Notes under the pieces: model-generated | Databases searched by the model: none | What the model was told of the DNA's origin: nothing | Seen by the model: the letters and a program-made list of their open reading frames with translations, nothing else | In this document: in pieces, positions 44,376-57,645 of the stretch | Layout: the number at the start of each line of letters is the position of its first letter | Numbering within the stretch: the stretch's first letter is position 1 | NCBI GenBank assembly: GCA_947650285.1 | Contig: CANTFL010001158.1 | Span: 46,212-110,211, forward strand | DNA length: 64,000 bases | Origin: Hyaloperonospora brassicae | Taxonomy: Eukaryota; Oomycota; Peronosporomycetes; Peronosporales; Peronosporaceae | Direction: 5' to 3' | Program-made: the position numbers and the translations under genes

Positions 44376-45685
44376 ATACCAGGCTAAGTATATCTCCTCT
44401 TCGCCTGTTCTTTTCTGTGCGTTATCGCTCTGTCGTATCCCCCTCGTTTCCGGCGGAGCCCCCCCGAATGGCGCTACCGAGATTTGCATGGTGCTGGTCT
44501 GTTGCCTGAGAGACTAAGCGTGTTGCGTATACTAATAAGCTCCCGAAACCGTCTACGGGTACTAGGCTGTCAGACCTATGCTATGTAGGATAATAATTTG
44601 AATGGACAAAATTAGTGAAGGAATGGAAAAATATACATAAATTTAGGATCCCTGGCTTTAAACTGTCTGCTGTCTAAAATGCATGCTCTGAGTATTGTTT
44701 TATCTCTTTCATCTCGTTTCGCCGTATTTTTCACCATGTAGTGCACTTTCATATTCGTGATTATCTGGTGTATCTGGCGTACTTTGACGTTACCTAATTG
44801 ACTGAAAACTAAAGTAATATATTATACGGCTGTCGGGGATGGATAGCGTTTTCCTTTTTCCATGACGTCAACACAGGTGAAATCGGGTCGAAGAAGAATT
44901 AGCTACAGCTCAATGCTTGTTTACTCATAATCAAAAGTCGTGGAGTTGCGCGAGTCAAATTAAATGTCGCGCAACATCTGTCGTTTGTGCAGCGATCGTA
45001 ACCTCGTGACACTGATGCCGAAAGAGAAAAGCCAGCCAGCGCGAATTGTGACGGTAGCGGCGCAGTAGCGCCTACTATTTTACCACGATGAGTATGTTGA
45101 AATCATCGTTTGTGGTATTAAGTGAAGTGAAGGCTTTCTAGGCTACTTTGATGATGATTAAAAATCTTCAATGGTTACCATCGCAAGCGTTGTATTGCAA
45201 CCTTACAACGGGACACCGATCGACCCTTTTACCTATCTTACGATAAATCTTTAGCTTTTACTCGACTCAACAGTGTACTTGGGTGGGAAAGGAAAACAAG
45301 GATCTCATCCAAAGTGTTTTTCGCATCATCTGTAATATCTCGCGCACCGATTAGCACCGCGATTATGTAATTAGTAGTCTCATCATAGAAGACGCAGAAG
45401 GCAAACTGCTGATGACGTCGACCACTTTTGACCCGTACCTACGGGCCACGTATGACCTGTTCTGTCGATAACACGCACCCGTCTTTCACGTAGTTTTTGG
45501 AATTGATGCTAATTATCTTCTTATAAAATGCATACCTCCCTACTACACATATGCGGTGTCGTCGTCTTCTAGAGTGCTGCAACAAACCCCCTTTGAGACT
45601 TTACAGTCTGTTTACATAAACACCACTTTCCCATACTGGGACCTCACAGTCTGCTGATACCATCCATCGAATCCTTCTGTAGTAC
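44376..45685. other. AT-rich region without a supported gene
   Basis: No frame or motif stands out. This may include the missing LTR or 3' end of the minus-strand Copia. Confidence 0.5.
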
Positions 45686-45696
45686 GTGACGGACGC

Positions 45697-48600
45697 TCAG
45701 CTTCCAACTTCCAACCGTCTGGAAAACCTTGTAGCTCCACTTGTATACTCTCCACAATGCGCCCCCCTCGAGGCTAGCCTCGCACACCGATTGATCTTGA
45801 TAGATGCGCAAGTCTTCGTTTGTCGAGTGATTTCACAAAACGAAAAATGCCATTGCAATTCAATGTGTCTTGTGCGCTTGGAGTACGTTGGGTTCACGGC
45901 CAACACATAAGCGCTTTGACTATCGATGCCAATTCTGACCTCCATGGTTAATGTCGGTGATACCTCACTATTTACGTTCCTCCCATTGACTGTTTCTATT
46001 GTTGCTTCACAGGAGGCAAAATATACGGCTTCAGCTGTGATCAGTGCTACAATAGGCTGCTTCTTGCTCGACCAAGCGATTGCACCTCCTACCAGCGTAA
46101 AAACGAAGCCACCAGTACTCATCAGAGATCCATCATCAGAAGCCCAAACGCTGTCGTATTATTCTTAGCTTATCATCGATGGATCGATATGAGTGTCACG
46201 CTTGTATTTGATGCCATGATCCAATGTACCAACTAAATAACGAAGTACACGCTAGAGGCAACCAAGATATTGATTTAGCGGATGAGCAACAAATCAACTC
46301 AACTGACCCACAGAATAGTGTAAGACCAGGGCGGGTGTATGTAGCAATAAATCAGCATGCCCGATGTCCCGCGATAGTAAAAAATTTCGTCTATTGTACT
46401 GTCAGCACCTGATGTCACCAATGATAGTATTTGTCGAGTCTCGAGTGGATTTTCATTTGAATGTGCATCGCTGAACCCAAAATTATACAAAAGCTTCCTA
46501 GCATGTATGCCTTGCGGGATCTTGATCTTGCGGTCATCAACATTGACTTGGACTCCAGATATTTGGACAACACTCGTTCATCCTTAATGCCATCGCTCAC
46601 ATTTAGTTTCGTGAACAGGTCCGTTTTCGCTGACGATATGTTTGTGGAACATAGTATGTCGTCGACATACATGAGTAACAATGTAATGTCCCCATTCTTG
46701 CGTGTTCTGTAGTACAGGTACGGCTCCTATAAACAGCAACCAAAGTCGTTTTCGATCATTGAGTGATCAAGCGCGGAGTTCCAATCACGACCAGCTGCCG
46801 TAATACATACAATGCCTTCCGTACCATGTAGATGTTACCATTTTGACGACAGGTAAAACCTTTAATCTCGTGTACATACGGCAGGGTCTGCAACTTGGCA
46901 TTTAGGGAGGCGGGATTGAAATCCGCTCCAAAATTCTCAACCCAAATTTTGGAAACAGCGCTAGCACTAGTCGGAAACTTGACATCCGTGCAACCGGTGT
47001 CAATGTCTCCCTAAAGTCAATAACTGGTCGGTTGCCATTTTCCTATTACAATCAATCAAACCTCAGACCTAGTAATATACCCATATTGGTCCATCTTCAA
47101 GCATCAATCCCGCTTTGTTCGAATCGATTTTGCGTCTGACGGGCTGTCATCAATTGAAATCCCCTTCAGTACTCCTTTCTCTTGCAGAGCTTCAGTCTCT
47201 TCTTAATGAGCGGCATACTCTTGATCATCATGCTTAGAGCGTCATTCTTCTGTTCTACTATTCGGTGTCTTAACATTCGTAGCTTTATATTGATTTTCCG
47301 TGCTGTTAAGTACGCATGCACTCGTAGCATTTTCTATACAGTCGTCAAAACGCTTTGGCTTTCGCTGAAGAGAATGATCACTGAGTCCTGGGAATTTCGA
47401 TCGCTTATCTGAGGGTCTTTCAGCTACTGCTGGCGGTGTTTCTTCACTCGCTTGGCGCTTTAAATAATCCAATACGGCTTCTTTGAGTTCCGTTTAGTCG
47501 TAGCGCTGACGCATCGTCAATTCCTTCTGAGACACTTGAAAATAGATCACATAACAGATCACCGACAGATGATAGACGTATTTCTTCAGGCGTATCCACA
47601 CTATGTGTCTCATGTTTTATCGTCGGTGTCAATAGACAAACATGTTTCAGTGTCATGTTTAGTAATAAAGGCGTAGTACACTTCATTTCGTTTGCCGTGC
47701 GACAGTCATCACAATTAGGAGTTTCTCCTACCGATGGCATGTCTGTAGTGTCGTGCATAATTGATCTGTCATGACATCCCTTTGCGGCGGTAATTGATCC
47801 TCGTAATCATTGCCGTCCCCAACGCTGATTGCGTCATTCAGCGTATCGTCTTCGACGGTCTCCTCAATACTCGTGGATAAATCAACTTCGCGCAACGGAC
47901 GAGATAAGTGATCAGTCATGACTTCCGTGTCGTCTGCGTGGACGTCCATAAGTAATTTGAAGTCCTCTAAGCGATAATCTTGAGAACGATTGCGGTCATC
48001 ATAGAGTATGGAGTCAGCAATATACACATCTAATGCCCACGTAAGTGTTTTGTTGTTGTTGGTATATACCCCTTGAACCCAACATGATCGTCTTTAACAC
48101 CGAGAAGAAATCCGATCTTGGCATTGTCGAAATGTCTTGGAAAAATAGGATCCTTCGGCACATGCACGCATGCGAGATCTCCAAATGTACGAAGGTAAAT
48201 GTTGGGCTCAGTCCCAAACATTTTCTCGAATGGTGTGCATTCGACAATCCTGTCGTAAATTATGCTCTTCGAATAGACTGCATACTTAAGTGCACCGGGC
48301 CAAAACATTTTTGGTAGGGAGGCGTGTCGAGGCATCTTATTCGCCATGTTTCCCGAGAACTGGTGTTGACGCTCGACAGGATTCATGTGTGAAATCTTTG
48401 ATCCGACTTTAATGTGCTCAATCCTCTGTGACTGATACCATAAATCAGTGTCATTATCGACAAACTCACCCCCTTGTCGGTAAGGATTGCATGTACCTGG
48501 AGATTTGGCACTCTTTTTTTCATGAGCTCGCATGGGCTTGACACGATCTTCGTGACAGAACTTCCTGCCTGAGGTTCCGCATAAGAAATGGGGGATGAAG

Positions 48601-49870
48601 AAGAGCCACTCAAAGAAATTTTTGCTATCCGGAAAGAGATAAAATAAGTAATACAGAGCTGGATTTTACAATTCCAAGACACGTGTACACTTTTGGAGGA
48701 AGTCCCTGTGTGGACTGGATTATGCCTGCTGTCGAGCCTTAAGGATCATAGCTTGTAGAGGTCTCGATTGAAAGCTTCAATAATTAAGTCATCCCAAGGT
48801 GGTAATTACCTGCTTTTAGCGAACGATAAGTCTCGTCGCTTGGCAAGGCGGTGAACCCAGTCTACTGCACCGCTTTAAGTCTTGTCTCACAACGAGCCGG
48901 TCACCCAGTAGACGGACCGTTTTTAGACTCGCGAACGGCTAGACAGCTACCCAAAAGACGGCACTGTCCAAATACTCGTCAAGCGACGAGCTAGTGGGTT
49001 TCTAACCAATGACACCGTAAGTCTTCCAGTCAGGCGTATACTGCGCCCGGTGCCGGTAAAATCGTGAAAATGCCGACGGCTACCTATCGGTACGAGGCCA
49101 CATGATCAAAGGAACGTAAGACTGCTGAGATCAGGCAGTATTCTGGAAAGGAGTGTGAGTGCTTGGAGGTATACAGCTAGGCGAGCGCCACGACTGAAAC
49201 CTAAGGGGCGAATTGCAAATATAATTGACCCGACGTACTATTCCAACTACGCCGTTTTATCTGAGCGGAACAACGTAAATACATTTGGCGGACGCTTTCT
49301 ATGCTTCTTTGAGGACGCTGGTGTACGTAAGCTTATTTCTACATCATCAAATGTACTGTCAGGCGTAATTATTATTGCTTTCATCATCCTACTTGTCGCG
49401 AGCGTGTTTGATGAGGTATATTCCCATATGCTATCAGATAAGACTGATTTAACAAGCGCAGACCCCCTACGAGATTCTACGAACTCCATGTTCGTTGATA
49501 AGCTATTGCCTCGACCGTGCTCGATCGACTTGCCAGGTAACAGAACATGATTTGCATCTGGAACTTGAAGCACATCGTCTAACAGCAATCATGGCTCGTG
49601 GTCATCCACCTTCGTGTCTATGAGTTTAGTTCCGATTTCAGCAACCGAAGAAATTGGTCCTGCAGGTTTAACCCACAAAGTTGCTATCGAGTCAGGTGGA
49701 GCGGGGTCATACGTCACAAAAGCTCGGCGGATACTTGTGACGTGTACATTTACTCTGGTATTGAAGCACCAGTGATAGTATATCGGCAATGCCATTTTGG
49801 ATCATTTGTACTGAATCAAAGCACCAAGAGTATCCAACGTAGTTGCATGTACCGGGTGCTCCAGCAATGA
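45697..49870 (-). mobile_element. Degenerate Ty1/Copia element on the minus strand (Copia-2)
   Basis: Minus-strand fragments appear in Copia order. Protease region at 49247-49795 (RRAFVTYDP, then LLDDVLQVPDANHVLLP). Integrase at 48030-48533 (NPVERQHQFSGNMANKMPRH and CTPFEKMFGTEPN). A Ser/Pro-rich linker at 47242-47758. Reverse transcriptase at 46415-46681 with an intact YVDDIL box. RNase H at 45697-46122 (GGAIAWSSKKQPIVALITAE and RTRHIELQWHF). Each piece is separated by stops or frame changes. LTRs were not identified on either side. Confidence 0.8.
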
Positions 49871-49931
49871 CTTAAATGTTATAACCTAGTCTTAATTAGA
49901 GATGAAATTAGTATCGACATTTAATTAATGA

Positions 49932-50376
49932 TGAAACGGGGTAGCCCGTTACATGACATTGTCACTAAGGCATAATGACAATATAGAATATTATGTTGAA
50001 AATTCTTTCAACAATATCACAGAGCATGATGATATTGTTGAAGGTGACCGAAAAGTCTACTCATTGGTTGATATCATGGTAATATTAACCCACCAATAGC
50101 TGCTAGACGCGCGAAATGAGTGGTGAGTAGACGCCATCATACGTCTAGTCAGATGAATATTTTTAAGTCAGGATAAACAAAGAAACAAGATTGATCGGGC
50201 TTAACTATATAAAATGACGGTTTTACTTTTACTATGACTAGAGTCTTTCACCTTAGTCGTTCTACCTTCCTCTGTGTAAGTGTTTGCACCTAGCTGTGCA
50301 CTGACCTTCACTGTCGTCAGTGAAAGGATAAATCCGTACTGGTAGTCCAGTACGTTGTCACCAGTGCCTCGTTACA
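49932..50376 (+). repeat. Chromovirus 5' LTR
   Basis: Begins TGAAACGGGG and ends CCTCGTTACA; the family consensus ends appear to be the inverted pair TGTAACGGGG/CCCCGTTACA. It differs from the 3' LTR at roughly one base in ten by eye. Confidence 0.88.
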
Positions 50377-50378
50377 CT

Positions 50379-50396
50379 TGGTAGCACTTTGTAGTC
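50379..50396 (+). promoter_or_regulatory. Putative primer-binding site
   Basis: TGGTAGCACTTTG starts two bases after the 5' LTR, the expected place for the site complementary to a tRNA 3' end. The tRNA was not identified. Confidence 0.5.
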
Positions 50397-50426
50397 CGTC
50401 CAAGGACCACACTAACATCGCTTAAC

Positions 50427-51568
50427 ATGAACATGTTGGACGAAGTCGAAGGCGACAGATTTCACGGAACCCGTGAAAGCTACTCCTGTTTGAGCGATGT
50501 CGAATGGAAGGCGATCGAACGAATGAGTTCGACCGTTGGCGAGGAAGCTATCTGGGCCATGCTATCTACAAGGGACAGAGAACAGCATCATTCCGTCATT
50601 GGCAAGTTCTTGCAGCGAGAACTTGACGAGTCGCGAGCGCAGGTGACCTTGTTGCAACGACAAGATCACCAGCGGACGGAAGAACTGAGACATCATCAGT
50701 CTCAGTCCGCAAGTTCGACGCGTGAGCGTCGACAGGAGTCTCTAAGGTTAGAGATACCCAAGTATCGGGGAGTCGAGAACGACTCCCTGTTGAGATGGTT
50801 CTTCGAAGTCGACGGTGCCATTGAGGCCCGTCGCATCGACAACGAGCGAATACAAGTCGCATTTGCTCAGTAGTATTTGGTAGGGGAAGCCAGGAATTGG
50901 GCCCTGAATCTCAAGTTACACGACCCGAATGTGTTCGGGTAGTTGAACGTCTTCAAGACCCTGCTCAGTGAGACGTTCGAGCCACCCAGGGCAGAGTTCA
51001 GAACTCTATCTGAACTCCTTGAAATTAAGCAGGGTAAGCGTAAGGTTCACGCTTACGACCAACATGTACGCTACCTTGCAAGTTGCATGGTAGTGAACTC
51101 TGTGAGTGGATTTGTGTTGATCACAGTATTCATTCAAGGACTTTCAGATGGTCCCGTCAGGGACCACATGTTACGCGGAGAGCTATAGACGCTCTCCGAA
51201 TCGATCTACGCTGCGGAGCAGGAAGACTTTAGTGTGAGACAGGCTCGCACTACTCTTACACCCTATCGTCCACAAAGACTACCGGCCGTCGGAGGCACAG
51301 AATTAATGGACCTCTGTAATGTTGAGGGCGCGAAATCTCGCCCTGTGAACGAAAAGAGATTGTTGAGATGCCATCGCACTCATAAACTGGGACACAACGC
51401 ATACGAATGCAGTACCTCTCGCTCAGGACCTCGCGGTGCTGAGCGCAGTACTCGTCGACCAGTTAGAAGAACTGGATGTCGAGGATCTGATGCTGTTGCA
51501 AGGCGTCGACAGCGAGGCGGAACATCAAAAAAAAGGCGGGGCCAGTAGGGTCGAAGCGCCCTACTGAT
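50427..51568 (+). pseudogene. Chromovirus gag
   Basis: Starts MNMLDEVEGD. It contains a coiled-coil-like region, the capsid-type segment (LRLEIPKYRGVENDSLLRWF) and a knuckle of CX4HX4H type (CHRTHKLGHNAYEC) that lacks one Cys. In-frame stops occur near 50871 and 51186. After the knuckle a different frame reads an acidic tail (EELDVEDLMLLQG) and ends near 51568, passing an A8 run. Confidence 0.75.
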
Positions 51569-54500
51569 CTAGAGACATCAAGCAAATTTGCAAATCTCTT
51601 GACGAAGGTTGCTCCAGACACACAGTCTCTGAGTGTCTCTGCACCTGGTGATGAAGTGTCCCTTATCACCTTGATATTGGAAGTGACAAAGGACTTGTCA
51701 CTTCACGTTCTAGTTGACTGTGGGGTGTTGAACAATTTTGTTCGTCGCCAGTCACTAGAGGCTGGAAGTATCAACTTCGTGGAGCGGTAGATCCCTCCAA
51801 CGAGAATGACGGTGCGCCTTGCGACAGGCGCATCGATAACCGTTGAGAAACGTGTATTGGGCATCCACTATACGTTACAAGACGAACATTGCGATGACAA
51901 TTCCATCGTACTCGACCTGGATGACAAGTTCGATGCCATCCTAGGACTACCTTGGCTCAGGAGATAAGATCCAAGAGTGAGCTGGCGGCATCACTCAGTA
52001 ACGATGCCTGCCACTTGTTCATCAGATGGACATCTGAAGAATATCTTGGAACGCCCACATTCACGTGAGTGTACTGTGAGTGAGTGCGATGGTCTCACTT
52101 GCGGTACGGTCGTTAGTACGACTGTACAAGAACACAATGTAGATAATCACCACATTGTGGAGAAAGATCCCCAACATCCTGTGGATGTGACATCCCAAGA
52201 ATTAATCGAGACAGTGAATGTCTTGGTTAATGACGGATCAAGCGTAGGCGCTTACACGCTTGATCTAATAGTGCCTCCGAATTTAACTTCGGAGATAACT
52301 CAATTGCCGACGCTAGAACCGAAACGGTTCTTGCGTGATCTGCGTATTGGCAAAGTAAAGCAGATCTGTGTACTCGTCGCGGAGGACGAGTACGTCACCG
52401 ATATTAGATCGACAATGGTGTTTACTGAGACAGAACGGGTTCTCAGCAGTTCATCGATGAACGAAAGTGTAATCGATGAGAAGTCTCGGATTGAGAGATA
52501 TGCATCTCAATCCTGGGAGTCGCTTCAGGCAAATCCTTTGTGTAAAGATTTGATCGAATTAAAAGACGTATTCCCTGAATCCGTGCCTTTCGAGTTGCCT
52601 AAGGATAAAGGCAATCGACACGAGATCGAGGTCAAACCGGTATCGAAGTATTGTGTCATGAAGCAGTGGCCAGTGCATCGTGAACAAGTACCAGAGATCG
52701 ATAATTTCTTTACTGATCGCTTGGCCGCAGGCCATGTGAGGGAATCAACATCCCCTCACAGCTCTCCGACCTTCTGTGTGCGAAAGGTCACAGGATGATG
52801 GCGGATATTGCACGCATTCAACAAGTTGAATGCTGCAACGGTACCGGCTCAGACGCCGATACCGAGGAAGGACGTGATCGTCGAGGATATGTCTGTGAGT
52901 ACCATCTTCTCGTCCATAGATCTGATGGATGTCTTCTATCAGATCCTCATGCGTGAACGGGACATCCTGTACACAGCGGTGAGCACCCTCATCGGGATGA
53001 TTTGGGACTGGCTATTGATGCCACAGGGGCTGAGTAAAGCCCCTGCAACATTCAACAGATGTGTAACAAATCTGTTAAGACCGGTGCGGGATTTTGCACC
53101 GAGTTACTTTCACGATGTGCTCGTTCATATCCAGGATATGAATGGATAGACAGACGTGGAAGTTCACAGAACACACGTTCGTCAGGTTCTTCAACTTATG
53201 CATAAGCACGAGTTGTACGCCGACCTCAAGAAGTTTATATTCGCAGCTAGCGAAATACCTCTTCTTGAGTGCATCGTGGGTAAACACGGTGTACGCCCCG
53301 ATTCCGAAAAGATCAAGGCGATCACTGACTGTACAGTCTCAGTCGATGTCAAGGGACTTCGTAAGTTCCTTGACCTAGCGGCGTACTTGCACAAGTATTC
53401 GTCCAACTACGCCGAGATGACTGTTCATATTTCTTGTTTGCTCAAGATAAATTTGACGTGAACATGGGACGCTGACTGTCAGCGTTCCTTCGAAGGTATC
53501 AAGCAAAGCCTGATGCAATCGCCCATCTTGGTGATTTCAGATCAGGACAGACCATTCCATGTGGTCTGTGACGCCAGCGATTTTGCGATAGGCTGTGCGT
53601 TGATGCAATTTGACACAGATGGCGCGGAGAGCGTCGTCTGCAATCATTCGCGTCATCTGCAACCAGCTGAGCGTAATTACCCAGTGTATGAAAAGGAACT
53701 CCTTGCCATGAAGTACGCACTGGCTAAGATCCGCGTCTATCTCTTGGGACATAGACCGTTCATTGTCTATACGGACCATGCGTCACTAAGCACGGCCGTA
53801 AACAGTCCCCACCTCTAGCAACGAATGGCGAGGTGGTTGGCTTTCTTCGCGGAGTATAATTTCTCCGTGGTGTACAAACCAGGACGACTGAACGTCTTCG
53901 CTGATGCGCTATCACTCCGGCCTGTTTTGAGCCGACTACACACGTCAACAGTGAGGCCTCGCCCACTATTGCGGCGCTGTGAGTCAGCGTGCCGTCGTAG
54001 TCTTTACTCGACGATGTGCGGAAGGAGTACGCAGGAGATACGAATTTCATCCGTTTAATGGATCAACTTGCGAACCCATCCCGGAAATCCTTGTCGGATT
54101 CACCGGCTCTATACCGTTCCTCTCTGGATCGGTATACGACTCGCGATGGTCTGCTGTACTACAAATCAGATGCCGACGACACACCTCGTGTCGTCATTTC
54201 CGATCTTGATGATTTGCGCTTACGCATCATGTTCAAATGTCACGATGCACCATCAGACGGGCATCGTGGTAGAGAAAAGACTTACCTTACAATAAGTCGT
54301 GACTTTTGCTGGCCCCGCCAGTATCCGTTTGTCCGCAAGTATATTCGCTCTTGCGAGGTCTGCCAACGAGTGAAGCCTAGTCCTTCATCCCATGCACCGT
54401 TACAGCCTCTGCCGGTACCGGCAGAATGTTGGGAGTCCGTTTCCATGCAATTTGTCTTCGGGTTTCCCAAAGACACATACAAGAATAAGGGTATTCTTGC

Positions 54501-55549
54501 GTTTGTAGATCATTTCAGCAAGATGGTGCATCTTGCTTTTGTCCCTAAGTCGATTCCTGCACACGGATGTGCGCGTGTCCTCATCGACACAGTGTTTCGA
54601 CTCCACGTATCACCCCGTGAACTCGTATCCGACCGTGAACCTCGGTAAACGGTGGAGTTTTGGCAATCCGTGTTCCGCACTTTGGGAACACGGCTGAAGA
54701 TGTCAACTTCTCATCATCCCGAAGTGGATGGTCAGAAAGAGCGTGCAAACCGTGTCCTCGAAGAAATAATTCGAGGATATGTTCACTCGTTCTCGAGTTG
54801 GAGTGCGTTCTTGCCGATGGTCGAATTCGTCATCAACAACTCCGTGCATGCGTCCACGACGCATACACCGCTCCACGTGAATGGCTTACGCCACCCACGT
54901 ATTGCCGCCCTGAAACATAGTGATTCTGGGTTACGGGGGGAGGGAATCGCTCGAGCAAAAATCGTTTTGGCTCTTGCTCATCACGTACATCGCACATGCT
55001 GATACGTTCGATGTCGATGTCGATAATGTCGACATCGAAGAAGTTGATCTTAGCAGTAGAGATGACCCTACTGCTACGTCAGACCATGATGACGATGCTG
55101 GGATACTCATCATCGTCATCGATTATTTCAGCGAGGAAGAGGACAACCTCGCTAAAGAAGAGAAGAATATCTTAGCAGTGCGCACAAAGCGCACTGAAAG
55201 AAAAAACAACGAGTCAGCAGAGAACTTCCTGTTGAATCGAGAGGCGGTAGTCCGTTTCGTTCAGGACTCCATCGCAAATGCGGTGGACCGCCAGAAACGG
55301 AACGCAGACAAGAATGGAAGAGCAAATGTTCTGTCATTTGAAGTTAATGACCTATTACTACTGTCTACGGTAAACTTACCTGGACATGCAGTCACTAGTG
55401 TCGGCAGTAGTAAACTACTGCCGAAATACATTGGTCCCTTTCGTGTATTGCACCGCAAAAGCAATGCATACACGATTGAGTTGCCTCATAGGATGCTCAA
55501 GCATCCTACTTTTATGTCAGCACGAGGCCTCTTCCGAGAGCGGAGATGA
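51560..55549 (+). pseudogene. Chromovirus pol: protease, RT, RNase H, integrase
   Basis: The protease segment has VLVDCGVLNNF (Asp kept, DSG changed to DCG) and ILGLPWLRR. Reverse transcriptase spans about 52600-53460 (HAFNKLNAATVPAQTPIPRK, MPQGLSKAPATFNRC); the catalytic YxDD box is degraded to YFHD. RNase H is at 53513-53940 (VVCDASDFAIGCAL, YEKELLAMKYAL). Integrase is at 54016-55549, with the zinc region ending SCEVCQRVK and the core (FVDHFSKMVHLAF, SDREPR, HHPEVDGQKERAN). Stops lie near 51790, 51967, 52798, 53149, 53461, 53818 and 54648. Frame changes occur near 53950 and 54910. Confidence 0.85.
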
Positions 55550-55918
55550 CCAGCACGTCCAAGAATCCCCAACATATTCTTGTGATCACGGACCAAACTC
55601 TCATGATGGTCCTTCATCATTGCTCTCTCGCGACGATCTGCCTCTAGCTTGTTGCGCACATGACACTTCTCGCGTTCGTGCTCAAGCTGAGCGAACGCGA
55701 ATTACGATCGGTATTTCTCGCAATCGGTAAGGAGAAGTCGCACGGTCGACAACAAGTCGTGTCGACGATCGTGTTCGTGATCGACGTCCTCCCTCAACTC
55801 GGTCAGGTAAAGTTCATGGCTACCCAAAGTCTCATGCAGTCCCGGCAGCTGAGCCGATCCTCGTCTTTCCACCACCACCGGAGCAGCTGGTGGATTCTCA
55901 CGTGGTCGACGCTTTCAC

Positions 55919-56101
55919 GTGGGGCGTATTTTGAGCCACCGCGTGAAGAACGGGGAGCGTACGAGTTACTTTGTCCGCTGGCGGGGGTATCCACCTTCTT
56001 ATGACAGCTGGGAACCTCGATCCCAGATGATGGCTGATGTTGAGGGTCTCGTCCGACAATACGACGAGACTCATCCGATTGGTCCTCGGGCCCATCGGTA
56101 A
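55919..56101 (+). pseudogene. Chromodomain at the integrase C-terminus
   Basis: RILSHRVKNGERTSYFVRW followed by RGYPPSYDSWEP is a typical chromodomain with aromatic cage positions (Y, W, W). In chromoviruses this domain directs integration toward marked chromatin. It is in the same frame as the pol end but separated by stops. Confidence 0.85.
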
Positions 56102-56280
56102 ACACGCGCTTTCGGCGCTTGTAGACGGATTGCAAGTTTGAGATCGCGTCACGCATCTCAGATGAGATGTGTGCCCTTTCCCAGGGAGAGCTTAGGTAAA
56201 AGACTTCCCTATGTGCACGTTGCGAGTTGTCAACACAACTCGCACAAGGGTCAACCCATGTGAGGCAAGGAATGCTTCCC

Positions 56281-57066
56281 TTACGTGACAATAAATTCAA
56301 CCGGTACCTTGCGCCGGTTGGTGTTCGTTTTAAACTTGATGCGTACTGCATCAAGTGTTTGGAACCACACCTCACGTCCAAAATTCTTGACATTTTGGAC
56401 GAACGCGTTCCATGCAGCCAAAAGCGATGTCCTATCGCGCTTTTGATTACCATTGTACCATCGATGCTTGAGGAAAGCATCGAGATAGAAGTCTTCTTCA
56501 GCGAGAAAGTTGCTCGCGCTGAAGAACAAGCCATGAAGCTCGGTCGCATTGAATAATGGAATTAGATGATGTTGACTTGTCTCGTGAGACAAGATATTGA
56601 TGAGCTGTTAGGGCAAACGCCACGGCTTCAGCTCATCACGCTTCAACGTGGTATCCTTGCCGGTGCCACGGGTTCCAATATGACGACGGCTCGCGCCACC
56701 GTCAACGCGCTCGTGCGAGTGCGCACGAGTTGATCGCGGTGATGAGTAATAGTACCCATCACCATATTCATCATCACTGCCGAACAGACTGTGACGCATG
56801 TTGCGAGTCCTTTCGTTTGGCAGTATCTTAGTTGAAGGAAGAGGTACCACAGGTTGTTGCAATGCTTCTGGAGCCTTCCCGAGTCAGACACATCTGACTC
56901 GCCTGAGTAGATGGGATTAAAATCGGAGTCATGTTGTGCACGAGGTGTGTTACCACGTGCGCCTGCAGCAACAGGTGATGCAGGCAGAGAGAGATCAGAA
57001 GATGAAGAATCGTCTGCCGCAGAGGCTGGCAGGTAGCAGACGGTGTCGTCTTTATATCTCCCCGCA
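56281..57066 (-). pseudogene. Antisense ORF of the chromovirus
   Basis: Between the chromodomain and the 3' LTR, the minus strand is protein-like. The part nearer the LTR is rich in Ser, Asp and Pro (SDLSLPASPVAAGARG). The middle reads NERTRNMRHSLFGSDDEYGD. The last part (HLIPLFNATELHGLFFSASN and AAWNAFVQNVKNFGREVW) ends at 56281. The middle and last parts share a frame with one stop near 56608. The plus strand here is poor in coding signs. Function is unknown. Antisense ORFs in this position are known from some plant Gypsy elements; whether this one is related is not visible. Confidence 0.5.
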
Positions 57067-57201
57067 TAGACATGTTAACTATGCGAGGAAAAGTCAGATA
57101 TGGATGGATCTGACCAAACAAGTGCTTTCTGTCCCAACCGTGGCCAAAGAGTGGCCACCAAGTTTCGATGGTCACAGAGTGACCATCAGTTAGAAGGGTG
57201 A

Positions 57202-57645
57202 TGTAACAGGGTAGCCCGTTACATGACATTGTCACTAAGGCTAAAATGACAATAAAGAATATTATGTTGAAAACTCTTTCAACAATATCACAGAGCATGA
57301 TGATATTGTTGAAGATGACCGAAAAGTCTACTCATTGGTTGATATCATGGTAATATTAACCCACCAATTGCTGCTAGACGCGCGCAATGAATGGTGAGTA
57401 AACGTCATCATACGTCTAGTTAGATGAATATTATTAAGTTAGGGTAAACAGAGACATAAGATTGATAGGACTTAATTATATTAAATAACAGTTTTACTTG
57501 TACCAGAGACTAGAGTGTTCACTTAGCCTCCTTACGTTCCTCTGTGTTGGTGCAACCACTTAGCAGGACACTGACTATCACTGTTGTCAGTGGAAGTGAT
57601 CTCCGTACTGGTCAACCAGTACGTTGTCACCAGTGCCCCGTTACA
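57202..57645 (+). repeat. Chromovirus 3' LTR
   Basis: Begins TGTAACAGGG after a purine-rich AGAAGGGTGA and ends CCCCGTTACA. Positions 57427-57516 are identical to the reverse complement of 58814-58903. Confidence 0.88.

Larger units (their letters stand above)
49932..57645 (+). mobile_element. Ty3/Gypsy chromovirus with antisense ORF
   Basis: Two LTRs of about 445 bases bracket gag, protease, reverse transcriptase, RNase H, integrase and a C-terminal chromodomain, the order that defines chromoviruses. Downstream of the chromodomain lies an opposite-strand reading region. Several in-frame stops and at least two frame changes inactivate pol. The flanks (AATGA left, ACAGG right) do not match. 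Confidence 0.92.
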
